NCBI GenBank assembly: GCA_027475525.1
Contig: JAMWFC010000101.1
Location: 257,101 to 321,100, forward strand
Source: Macrolepiota albuminosa
Taxonomy: Eukaryota; Basidiomycota; Agaricomycetes; Agaricales; Agaricaceae
Reading direction: 5' to 3'
Length of the DNA stretch: 64,000 nt
Shown here piece by piece: positions 11,699 through 22,214 of this stretch (position 1 is the stretch's first letter; every line of letters begins with the position of its first letter). Below the pieces are notes generated by a model that saw only the letters and a list, made by a program, of their open reading frames with translations, had not been told where the DNA came from and did not search any database. The translations under genes and the position numbers were made by a program.

Positions 11699-12878
11699 CG
11701 TCTCCACAAACAAAGGTATCGGGTCACGTTGAAGAGCTCAGCCGCTAGCGTGCAGGTTCGTCGAAGGGATTGATCTTGCAATAAATCGAGGATTCGGCTA
11801 CTGTCGTTTTTAAAGAGTTGTTACATCTGCTGCTTACCCTATGCAGAACCATCATTACTAGCATCCTGTATTCCTTTCTCTTCTCGAAATTCTGTGCTTC
11901 CTTTTGTCCCTTCGTATCAATTTTGCTGGCCTTTCGAGGGTCTTCTTAAAGGCTTCCAGTAGTATCCTGATATGGTTTGAATCGATCCCGGGGGAAAGAA
12001 ACGTTTGTACTCGTGGACTGGGATTTTGTCGTTCAAGATTGAGATTAAGTATGTCTTGACACGTGGTTGGCTGCGGCGGTGATTGCCGACAGAACGGGAC
12101 ACTCAAATGATTTTCGACTGTTCCCCTTGCTTCGGCTTCGAAAAAGCAGGAAACGCGTACGGCATTTTAATTCATTTGTTTACTTTAACTAAAGAGGATA
12201 TTGGACGTTCGACGTGTTCTATACATTTCAGTTTCTTCCAGGTTTATTTATGAGATCACGTGCCTCTCAATCTCCGGAAATACCAATGGCAATGTTAAAC
12301 AACCGCGGAACACTCATCATACTTCTGATCTCTTCTCTGTTTCGTGTGTGGCGCAGCTCAAGACCCCAAAAATATGTCCATGACTGTCAGTGAGAAATAC
12401 TGCGGCACATTGTCTCCTTCGCGCGATTATATGCCTGGTCGGGGACGTTAGTGTGCATACAGGCTGTCAACTTCAACGTTGACCCTTCCTGTCCCGTTAT
12501 GCACGCTCGCTTGTGAGTCCATGCAAGATATTTATACCCGTTGGAGTAGAGGAACCTTCCATCGTTCGTTCTTGTCTCTTGGTTTGGGTGCAACGCATCC
12601 TTTGCAGAAACAGAACAGACACCAGGTGTTCATCGTACTGCGCTTTGGAGCAGCAGTGTCTTGGTTACTAGACAGGAGGAACCTTCATTCCAGGCCACAG
12701 TTACGGCTATTCGAAGCCTAAAAACGGGAGAATCCCGCGCATCCTCGTGATCGTATATAAGCTTCCACTTCGGCACAGCCCACGTTGCTGTTTCTCCTCC
12801 TTTTCTTCTCTTACTTGTGCGTTCCATTTTTTTGGCACCACAAACCGACGCTCATTCCTATCTTAGAGTGGAGCAGGC
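11699..12878. other. intergenic, divergent promoters of tannase 2 and MAG gene 2
   Basis: About 1.2 kb between divergently transcribed secreted-protein genes. The part next to tannase 2 (to about 11,992) belongs to the segmental duplication. No other gene is supported. Confidence 0.5.
12754..12760 (+). promoter_or_regulatory. TATA box of MAG gene 2
   Basis: TATATAA about 120 bp upstream of the start codon at 12879, followed by a pyrimidine-rich leader. Confidence 0.6.
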
Positions 12879-14228
12879 ATGTTGGCGACTTCGATATTCC
12901 TCGGTCTCGCGTCCGTCGTGCTTGCACAAACCCCGACCTTGACACCACCGCCCGCGGCGGGTCCAACGGCAGTGGCCCCAGCACCGGTGGACGTTCCTGA
13001 CCCGCTTAAAAGCACATATCCCGCGATTCCTCTCGTGTCAAAAACTTTTGCTTATCCGTCGGGCATTGTGAGTGACCTTCAGATATTCTATAATGCTTTT
13101 CTCTCATGGCGATTTTATGTAGCCCTACAAAGTCGATACAGATGACCAACTCGTTCGCGGGCGTCAATGGGGATATAACATGTGTAATTCGACAACACAG
13201 AACCAGGACTCTCTTTGTCAGACTATGATGATTAACTCTATTGACGGTATGCCTTGTATTATCCTTGTAGTGGTCTGTCCTTAGTCTCGTTAACAGACTT
13301 CTGTATATGGGCACCGCCAGAGCCAGACTCAGAGGTCGCGTCTACGGAGGGCGAGATGGTCGCGTGGTGCACTAATCCGTCGCATGGTACACGCCTTATT
13401 CCTAAAGATTCACTACATGGCATACAGTTCATGCGTACGCCGGATTATGTCCAAGTGTCAGGATTCATCAACCAGTCAAGGATTAATTTGAAGGACGGTG
13501 ATTACGGAGGAGAGATGGACCCTCACGGCGCGGACCTCGTGAGTGAATCTTGTGTCCTTCACGATTTCCTTCCTGAAGTTTCACCTTGAAAAGCGCGGTA
13601 ACCCTCTCGGTGGCCTGGTCTATTCTAATGCCTGGTCACACGGAAACAATAATTCCTACCAGCAAGTAATCGAATGGCACAAGTATGTTGTCACCCTATG
13701 AAACCGTCTGACCCTGCCCTGAGCTCTACCCATAGCTTTATTGGCAGCAACTACTTCTGCGTAAAAGCCTGCGACCCTGCCGGTCCTAATGCTGCACACT
13801 TTTGCGAACACATCTACGACCGCATCGGATGCCTCTACAACGCCCCTGCTAATGTCCAAAACGGCACCTTTGAGTCCTGTCTTGGAGACAACCAAGATTA
13901 CCCCGGGGTCTACACCGACGCTGCTGGGGCAGTTCAGACGTTCTCGCAACCACCTGAAAGTCTTGGACCTATCACAAGCTTCCCTTATACACCACGCACT
14001 CCCGCGAGTTCCTCATGCACTCAGTATCAGAGTTCCGCGATCTATGCTGCGCTGGACAATGTTACTGTACCAGGTGACCCAACTTCGACCAGTGGTTCTC
14101 CAACGGAGACAGGGGCGTCTGGAAGGCCGCAGACTGCTGCAGGTGCCAAACCGACAAGTGCGGGAGTAAAGAATAGCGTGTCTTTTGTGGCTGTGGTTGT
14201 TGGCTTGTTGTCTCTTCTTTTCGTTTGA
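12879..14228 (+). CDS. MAG-like secreted glycoprotein 2
   Basis: Second full MAG-family gene. Exons 12879-13067, 13123-13246, 13297-13538, 13594-13682, 13736-14228; 378 aa in frame. The signal peptide (MLATSIFLGLASVVLAQT) is followed by a Pro-rich linker of about 40 residues that MAG genes 1 and 3 lack or have much shorter. The Cys-rich core includes DFCIWAPPEPDSE, EGEMVAWCTNP, DPHGADL and YFCVKACDPAGPNAA. The Ser/Thr-rich tail is short and ends in a hydrophobic stretch (VSFVAVVVGLLSLLFV), again fitting a GPI signal. Exon 3 has the same length (242 nt) in all three genes. Function unknown beyond secretion and probable surface anchoring. Confidence 0.86.
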
Positions 14229-15501
14229 GCGGTTGGGACTGTGTATAGAATGCGATGCTGGGACGCTCTTTACTTGCGCCGCCTCCTTTGCCTTGCCCCA
14301 TCATTCTATTTTTTAATCTACTATCTCTTCCATGATACCATACGTACATATTTCCCCGCCGTTGATGCTTGAGTCGCGAAAGTCCTTCCCGTATCCAAGA
14401 GACATTTGTGTGTTTCGTAGAGCATATTCCTGTGGCATACTATAAACTACCTTATGATAAAATGATCTATTCCTTATTCATTGTTCAAATGCAGAGGGTG
14501 TTTCATCTTGAACTGATTGATTGGAATTCTCAACGTTTATATTAAGCATTGGAAAGGGTTTCTCATTCCAGCTGAGATCTTGTCTTCAAGAACGATGGCA
14601 GTCTTGACTAGTGAACGCTAAGGTATCGCATTTGGATGGTCCGCGATAGTGGGAATCTGATTCATGTTATAAAGTCGAGCCCGAGCCTGAGTCCGATCAT
14701 GACGGGCGAAATATCAGGATCGTAGCTTGCGAACAGATGCTAATCTACACCGTTCCGTCTTTACGAACATTAAGGCACCTGACCTAATTTCTGGGTGGGC
14801 TAGCTGTCCAGAGAAAGTCCAGGATCTTACTTTTGTCTAAAACGACACCAATGCAATATCACGCTGTGTGCATCGTGAGGACTTAATCAAAACGAAAAGT
14901 TCAAGCCCAACGCTATATCAAAATGAAATAGAATCAACATGTACAGCCGAAAGATTACCCTGTGTTGTTCGAAAATACTGTCGTGGACCGTTCTCGATAT
15001 TACGACGTTGTAATAAATAGGCGCCCGCCCTGGCTATATTTGGGCAGCTATTCTTTGTTTTATTTGGTTCCCACTGGCATACGTTTTTCTTGTACTCTTT
15101 TCAGATTTGCTTTGTTCTTTTTTCGTTGTAGGACGATACATCACCCCATGCCAGCATGTTTCATTGTCCTAGGTCAATACAAGGGCGCATCATCAGATGC
15201 TTTGGCGTGTCCTTGGCAATTTTGTTGGCATTCGCGTCGATCAGGATCAGTCGTCAAAGACACAGAGAAATACAAGCATTGTGGTACCTGATGCATCTGA
15301 TGACTATAGAAGGTCAGTTTCTGTGGGATGTGGATCAGTTCTGTATAGATGATTGCTCTACACAGTTGGAGTCCGAATTATATAAATGCGTCCTTCGTCA
15401 AAGTGTTCCACAAACCGGACGTAAAATTCGCTTTGATATCTAATATCCTGGGTCTCCCCTCCCCTCTTTCTCCAGGCCAGGTAGCCTATCCTTTCTTTTC
15501 G
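14229..15501. other. intergenic, no gene recognised
   Basis: About 1.27 kb. Short open frames only (for example 14962-15291 +, hydrophobic, no family signal). Presumably the leader and promoter of the downstream regulator; a 5' intron there cannot be excluded. Confidence 0.45.
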
Positions 15502-16920
15502 ATGATAGATTTCAACGATACACGCAGCTTCCATGCTGGCCATGGCGACTTCGCAACTCAGGAACTTGAATTCGCTTTGGGCCAGATGCAGTATCAACCT
15601 TCGATAGGCTCACAGATACAGGCCCGATTGTCAACATCATCAGAGCCACTTAGTTGCGGAGGCTTCGATAACTTTGCATCACAAAATCCGCTGGGTCAGT
15701 GGCCGCAAGTTTTGGATTCCTCGTCGGACGAATTCTTTCAGGAACCCTTGAGCAACTCTAAAGGAGAATATATATTTGGAACACAGAAAGTATGTCTTCT
15801 CTTTTCACATTGCATACCCCATGTCCTTTATTGAGCGGGATTTTGGATGCTCTAGCCAATCACGCAGAATCGTGAGACCCCGACCTCCATAAACCCATGT
15901 ATATTTTCCCTGAATCATCCCGGCGATGACCCTCATATATGTGATTATGAGTCAAGTTCCTACTGCGTCGAGACAAATGAACTCCAAGAAGGAAGCAACT
16001 CAAACGAAGAACAGGTTACTCGGACAAGACAGATGTGTTTTGACATGAAAGTGAGCTCGGTGTCACTTGAACTTCTTCCTATTTACGACCCTGTTCATCG
16101 CAGAGGACGCCTCCTACACTTCATCAATCAAATAGTCTCCTACCTTGGACACAGGAGAGAGTGGACGATAGTACATCGCATGACGTGTTCTTACCCGCCC
16201 TGCCAACGCAGTATATCCAAGCTGGAGCATGTCAGCTTTCACGGTATTCCGAACTCTCTGGCAATGTTGAATTTCTGGCAGCATCCCAGGCTGAAGAAGC
16301 TCGACTTAAGTCCACGTCTCTCCGGAATTCCCCCAGAAAACAATCAACCCCCTTAATGCAAAGCACATTGCCATTTACAATTAGTCAGTCAGCCAATCGA
16401 GGAGTGAATTCCCAGGGCCGTACGAGCTTGCGTCGCAACTGTACTCAATCTCCATCTCCATTTGACGTCCCTCCTGTCCTGGGGACCAGTACAGTTCCTC
16501 ACGAACCATCAAACGAGCTTCTACCACCCTCCGTGGGGCTGACAAGGAACTTCTGTAACCCTTGTGAGTCTCACTCGCTGAATTCGATCTCTGCATCGTC
16601 ACTTGGCCCTCCGCCCCCTTTATTCCTGGGCACCGAACGCAAAGGACCAGTCATACCCAAGGATTTTTCCGAGACTCGACGATCAAGAGGAACTGCTTGT
16701 ATGTCGTGTCATCGACGCAAAGTAGCGTGTAGAACGGACTATCGTGACGGGGATAAGGACCAGCGTTGCAAGTGTGTATCTCTATTTCTCAGCACTTTCA
16801 AAGCTGATTTGTTGGGTCGACAGCCAGTGCAGAATCAAAAACGAGTGCTGTATACCATTTTCTTCCCGAAAGACTTGGCATTGCATCGGCAACAGCAGAC
16901 TCCGGAGGTGGTCAAAATAA
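15502..16920 (+). CDS. Zn2Cys6-type transcription factor, C-terminal cluster
   Basis: Probable nuclear DNA-binding regulator. Exons 15502-15789, 15856-16050, 16104-16771, 16824-16920; 415 aa, in frame. The first 320 residues are Ser/Pro/Gln-rich and low in complexity, as in activation regions. The zinc cluster lies near the C-terminus and reads C-x2-C-x6-C-x12-C-x2-C-x6-C: it starts ACMSCHRRKVAC in exon 3 and is completed by CNQCRIKNECC only after the last intron is removed. A basic RR-R run precedes it. Start 15502 was chosen as the first Met after a pyrimidine-rich leader; an in-frame Met at 15349 would add 51 residues. Targets unknown; it lies between the secreted-protein cluster and a gene of unknown role. 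The C-terminal cluster position is less usual than an N-terminal one. Confidence 0.75.
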
Positions 16921-17056
16921 TAAAGTCATTATTTGCAGATGTCACCTTGGACAACGACGATATTGTTTATACAATACTATATATATTACATCATGGTATA
17001 CTGTACAATACACATACACAGCGTCGTTTTATTCCATCCGTGAATCGTAAGTAAAA

Positions 17057-17824
17057 TCAGACAAAGTCGGCAGTTTCAAGCGGCCTGAGCCCAAATTGTC
17101 GTCGTGGTAGGAAATGCTGTAAGCAATCGACATGGATATGCCATCTTCGTGAATTCCTGGACAAGAATACCGGTGGGGAGACCGCCCAGTACTTCCGTCG
17201 ATCAGCGCACATCGCACAATGCTCCTCCTGAATTTCCTGATCTTCGAGTTTTACTCCTTTGTCGCTATACTCAGTTTTATATGCCGGAGATCCGCGGACT
17301 ATGCGTTTGTCGTCCTTCTCCGCGTCGGGCTCAGGGCACCAGTTGGTCGGTGTGAGGAAAATGTACCCAGCCAGACGCTTTGCAAGGTGCGACCAGACCT
17401 CGGGAGCGGTCAGAGTTCGAGGATAGAGCATGCCTGGGCAACAGAGGACTTCCTGCCCAGACCGATCTCGAATTTTATAGCCATCTTTCCAGTAACTCTG
17501 TAAAACCTATTAGTCTGTGTAGATAAGATATAGACACCCCAAAACTCACGGAATCGATCCCTTCATTGATCCCACTAGCAATGTCGAGATAATCGAAACC
17601 TTTTTGGCAATCGTTGTGCTTCACCACTACAGTGACTTGTTCTTCGAGCTGTAGACAATGTCGAGATAATCGAAACCTTTTTGGCAATCGTTGTGCTTCA
17701 CCACTACAGTGACTTGTTCTTCGAGCTGTAGAGGCACAAAATTTATTAGTGAGAACGGCACTGACAGAGGCTGACAACGTACCGCTGGATGATACTTATG
17801 TGCGTCAGGCAGATGGATAGGCAT
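17057..17824 (-). CDS. conserved-looking protein of unknown function (193 aa after removing a 77-bp repeat)
   Basis: Minus-strand gene with exons 17824-17783, 17725-17550 and 17497-17057. As assembled the middle exon is out of frame because it contains a perfect 77-bp duplication (17579-17732). With one copy removed the exons total 582 nt, giving 193 aa with no stop. The protein starts MPIHLPDAHKYHPA, contains KHNDCQKGFDYLDI, GMLYPRTLTAPEVWSHLA and a C-terminal half with EEHCAMCADRRKYW and RRWHIHVDCLQHFLP. The CxxC plus HxHxxC pattern might bind a metal (inference). I do not recognise the family. There is no signal peptide or membrane segment. Confidence 0.65.
17579..17732. repeat. perfect tandem duplication, period 77 bp (A)
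   Basis: Two identical 77-bp units, 17579-17655 and 17656-17732, inside exon 2 and the acceptor side of intron 1 of the 193-aa gene. One unit destroys the frame and the other restores a normal exon. Likely assembly artefact. Confidence 0.95.
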
Positions 17825-20800
17825 ATTGGCAAGCGTCCGAGTGAGCAAGAACGAGAGAGGAGAGTGTATGTCAAGTTGGGGAGGGAGGTTTGAGCGTGGA
17901 TTGCAGCGACTGCAGGTTATTTAACAGTCTAACAGTCAGCAGGGTGGCGTTTCAGTCCGGCCACCACAAAATAAAATTATAAACAGTTCACGGTTTTCAC
18001 TCAAAACGGCGGTGTTATGAGTCCCCATTCACCGGTAATTTTACCGGTCAAATTGAGATCGCATCGACTAGGGTAGTCTGTTTGTGTAGCCGACGCGCCG
18101 AAGATTCTAGATATCAAATGAACGTGCGAGTCCGAGAGTGGCCACCTCAGGAACAGTGAACACTTGGAGCACGCATTGCGTGCAGTCGCAAGGAGGCCAA
18201 AGACAAACACAATTCACAACGTGTGGCCATGTATGATTCTAGCGAGTGTTGAGAATGTATTTTGTTCCGTTCACCCTGCGGCAAGGGTTGTATGGTGTTG
18301 GCCTGGCAAAACGGCCACAAGCCATCTTTTTTGATAAGTTCAACAACCTCGGCTCTATTTTTTAGATACCGCGGTCGCTCGGCATAACGCATAGTCACGT
18401 GATGAAATATATCCATCAGAAACGCCTGGAACGCATTCAGAAGTTTTGAGCGCCGGGCCAGTTGAAATAAACAAAGATGAGAGACATAGATCCCTCCCAC
18501 TTGAAGTCTCTGATCGTGAGTCGGTCCAAATTTACATTCATCAATCAAAAATTTTCATTGTTTAGAAATATCTTTCATTTTCAGCCTCTACCAAAGCTGC
18601 TTGACTGTCCAGCCCCAAACATCTCTTTTCGGATACCTACAGTGCCACTCGTGCCATTGCAACGAAGGCTTGAGTATGGTCTCGCTTTTCTCAAAATAGG
18701 ATCTTGGGCCGATGGGCCGGCGATATTGAGCGTTTTCTGTGCTTGTAGACATCCGAACGCTATGCGCTGATTTTCAACCAGGAAGATCAATGTCATCTTC
18801 AATTGTGTTCAAAGACTGCAGGACCGCTTGGAATCCCAGATGGGCGACTTAAACCCACGATGCACGGTCAATCAAACACGATTGTCAAAAGGACAGTGCA
18901 AACTCATCATCATGATGTGTGATGAATACACCACCTCAATTGACGAATACTGAGAGGTTTCTGCCGGTTGAAAATTGAGATACCTCCGAGGCTGATAGAT
19001 TGCGCCGCGATGCCTTGCGAACAGAAAAGCAGAAAAGACTCAAGTTGAAAGGCATAATGTTACTAAATTATCCAGGAAGACTTCATTCGCCCGAATCGCT
19101 AAGACTCCTAAGAGGATTTGGCCCTGGACATGTGGTTACGAGTTTATTGTGCGACTTGAATAGAAGAAACACATCTCCCTCGGGGCGCTCAACTGCTCAA
19201 CTGCTCAACTGTGGCTGTGAAATACAGCCATTGTACTAGCAGCGGTGTATAACAAAGCACGATTTGAGCTCGCAGGCATCTAAGTATCATCACTGATGAT
19301 ACTCTCCTTCACAGCATTAATTATGCCGAATCGATCAACATCGTTTCTAATGAGTTTTAAGAGACTCTAGCTAAGCTTATGGGGACACCTGCCTCAGCTA
19401 GTGATCGGATTTCGGTCCGTGGCTGGGTCTTTGGCGCTGATTGAAATTCTCCCGGAGACCGGGAGAGCAACCGAGGCTTCATACAGCTCTGGGTACGTCT
19501 CAGCTATGTTTTCACGAAACCATATTCATGGAGACGGCCGCATTCCCTCGTAATCGGAGATGTACAGGACGAATCAAGCGAGGGTCACCGGAGCTGAGCT
19601 GAAGCTCACTCAGCTCGTAAATGGTCAGGCACGATATTCATATATCCACCGTATCGGCTGTTTTCAAACCCCAAAAACGTTGACGCGAGGTATTACCTCG
19701 GCGTATATGTTAGAGAGAGGTCAGATTAATGTTGGCAACGAGGCAAAAGCCAAGGGTTGACGCGAGGTATTACCTCGGCGTATATGTTAGAGAGAGGTCA
19801 GATTAATGTTGGCAACGAGGCAAAAGCCAAGGGTTGTTAATCTCCGATTGAGGCCTGGATGTATGTGAGGATAGGGTAGTTGTGTTTTTTTATGACGGTA
19901 TGTACCGTACATGTGTCTACTCACGGGCTTGGTAGAAGCCATAGTACACTCTTCAGGGGCCATAGCCGGCGTAGTCCAAGAAAGCCTATCCTTTGATTTC
20001 CAGACATGAAAAGTGTTAATCAACATTCCAAGATGGACTCGTACAGCATGGGTAAAGACGTCTCGGAAGAGATCTGGAGAACCTGCAGGAGACAATCATT
20101 TGTACAGGTATAATCGTTCTAAACATCTTTAAAACCTTCAAAGGGTCGAAAACTCAAGCTTCAAGCTTCAAGCTCTAGGATTTTTGGAGGGTTTTGAATA
20201 CAAAGAATATATAGACCCATGAAATCCAAGGCTTGCTAATGGAAGTTCTCAAGTTGATTGATCGGACGGACCTTGGTTACCTCCAGAACGTCCCAGCGAG
20301 CACCCACGAACGCCCACTGATGCCCATCAGCGCCCACTCTCCTCCATTCATCCCCAGCATGTATGCCCAATGCAATGACCGGCATTTAATCTGTTGCTCG
20401 CCTCGCGCTTGCCAACGATTCTTGTTTTCCGGTGTCTATGTTCGTAGGTAGAACTGTTGTGGGGTTAGCTTATCCAGATAACGAGTCTCCACCCACACCT
20501 CAGTGAGTTTATCTACATCGGGTCGTCGTTGACTAGAATGGAGGTGCTCTCCATCATCATCAGATTTCTCCCAATTCACCCACCGTCAATTATGGAACCA
20601 CTTTTTCCCTCGTAAACCACTCGCACTCAATGCCAACGTATCGTCGTTGAAGGTACATGATCATGCATGATCCCCCGTTCGGCTCGGAATTGTAGTGAGC
20701 ATGGATACATCGATTTTGTGCTGAAATTAGGCACTGCCGTTTAGCAATCCCACGCCAACCACCTGTCAGCATGATGTGTGCAAGTGATGGATCGAACTCG

Positions 20801-21184
20801 GAGCGTAGGCAGTTGGGGCTGAGTTGAGTTATGCCGCAAGGCATTTATTAAAAGTCCTATCGCGCTAAGTATGTGTTTTCATCCGACAGTTTTCTTGTTG
20901 ATCATCAAACTTCGTAGATTCGTCTTGATATAGATAGCTTGATACGCAATATTGCTTTTGCAATCGAATTGTGACAAAGCATGGACCAGTCAGATTCAGC
21001 TTGGTATCAACTTTTACAACAGGTATAGGATACAACAATCAACAGTACAACAACCTAAAAACTAAAGCGAGGGAATAATTTACACAGCATCGCAAATGTG
21101 AGCCTGAGTGAACAACTGTCAGCGATTGTGATTACGTGTCAACAACTGGGTGGTGGGTCTGAAGAAAGCCAGTCAAGTGCCCAA
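17825..21184. other. gene-poor stretch, 3.4 kb
   Basis: No gene can be supported. Open frames such as 18147-18548 (-, 133 codons), 19787-20095 (-) and 20590-20844 (-) have plausible amino-acid composition but no recognisable family and no consistent splice partners. The stretch also holds a 77-bp duplication at 19679. Confidence 0.4.
19679..19832. repeat. perfect tandem duplication, period 77 bp (B)
   Basis: Units 19679-19755 and 19756-19832 are identical, in intergenic DNA with no other repeat structure. Confidence 0.95.
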
Positions 21185-21798
21185 TCTACAAAAGAATTTC
21201 ATTCAGAAGAATAGCGATTCGAAGAGAACAAGTTACATACCAATCGTCATCAGTTTCTGGCGTATCCTCACCCTCCATGGGGTCACTCGAAGGATCGCTC
21301 TTTGCAGCAGTTTTCTTCTTCCTCGGTGCCTTTGCTTTGGGTTCCTTAGGAGCCTTAGGTTCTTTCGGTTTACGTGCTTTCGGCTCGGCGCCACGATTTG
21401 GGTTCTCAGGAGCGTCCTTCCAAAGCTTTGCCATCTGTGGTAATCAATATCGATGGATCAAACACGTATGAGAGATGAGGACATGCCTGGCTCATTGCTT
21501 CCTTTGCGCGTCCTGGATTCGCATCGTTCCATTCTTTCATATGTTTTCTGCAGAAAAGCTGGTATGCCGTGGGCTCGCGCTTGGGCTTATCGGCCTTATC
21601 TGTGAATGATATCAAGATGTGGACACGCATATATGCTGTCATAAGATAAACTGGGTAGAACATACCTGCCGTGGGCCGAGTCTTCTTGTCATTGGCGGTT
21701 TTAGTCGCTGTCTTTGTCTTCGTCACTAGGGAGGTAGATAAGTTATGAGGCTTTGTCATGGGTCACTAATCGAACTTACCAGTAGCAGTCTTTGCCAT
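21185..21798 (-). CDS. small HMG-box chromatin protein
   Basis: Probable nuclear non-histone DNA-bending protein. Exons 21798-21780, 21725-21666, 21599-21487, 21434-21241 and a single last base at 21185; 128 aa. It has a Lys/Thr-rich N-terminus, an HMG-box-like segment (KREPTAYQLFCRKHMKEW, then MAKLWKDAPENP), a Lys/Pro-rich basic linker with KAPKEPKAKAPRKKK, and an acidic tail ending ETDDD. The intron at 21435-21486 uses a GC donor (GCATGT) and is needed to keep the box in frame. The last intron (21186-21240) splits the stop codon (TG then A). If it is not spliced, translation runs on for 18 residues to a stop at 21186. The box looks short at its C-terminal end, so binding strength is uncertain. 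Confidence 0.8.
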
Positions 21799-22214
21799 TG
21801 CGTCTATGGGACGGGTGTATGCGATGGACGGGATGGAGAGATGGGGGTTAGGAACAAAGGACGAAAATCAACGAATGTGTAAAATGCCTCAGATATAAAC
21901 GCGTGAGGCGGAATTTGAAAAGTGCGACGCGTTTTCTTTCAACAAGCTCACGTGGGAATGGTCCGTGCACGTCGATCTGACATGTGAGATCTCCGAAATT
22001 TGTTGCGTAATACGGCCAACATTTGCTAATAATAGATCGATCAGTCAAAAGTGTAGATCCTCCCATAACGATTTGAAAAAAATGAGACTCCGCTTTTCGG
22101 CCGCCGTTATAAGGATTACAAGGCACTTTTAAATTGCCACGACTCTACTTTCTTCAGTTTTCGTTGAGGTTTTCTCTCTGTTCACTGTCTAATTGCTATA
22201 GACGTCGTCTCAAG
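21799..22214. other. divergent promoter region, HMG-box gene and MAG gene 3
   Basis: About 415 bp between divergent start codons. Pyrimidine-rich tracts precede the MAG gene 3 start. No clear TATA box. Confidence 0.4.

Larger units (their letters stand above)
9275..11992. repeat. segmental duplication, copy B
   Basis: Second copy of the MAG 3' end plus tannase block described at 4545-7280. The tannase remains intact here, while the MAG part has decayed. Confidence 0.8.

Noticed and set aside
20590..20844. 84-codon minus-strand frame in the gene-poor stretch
   Set aside because: No family, no splice partners, no conserved pattern. A GTTCGATCC-like string near 20,790 also made me consider a tRNA, but no acceptor or anticodon stem can be formed.
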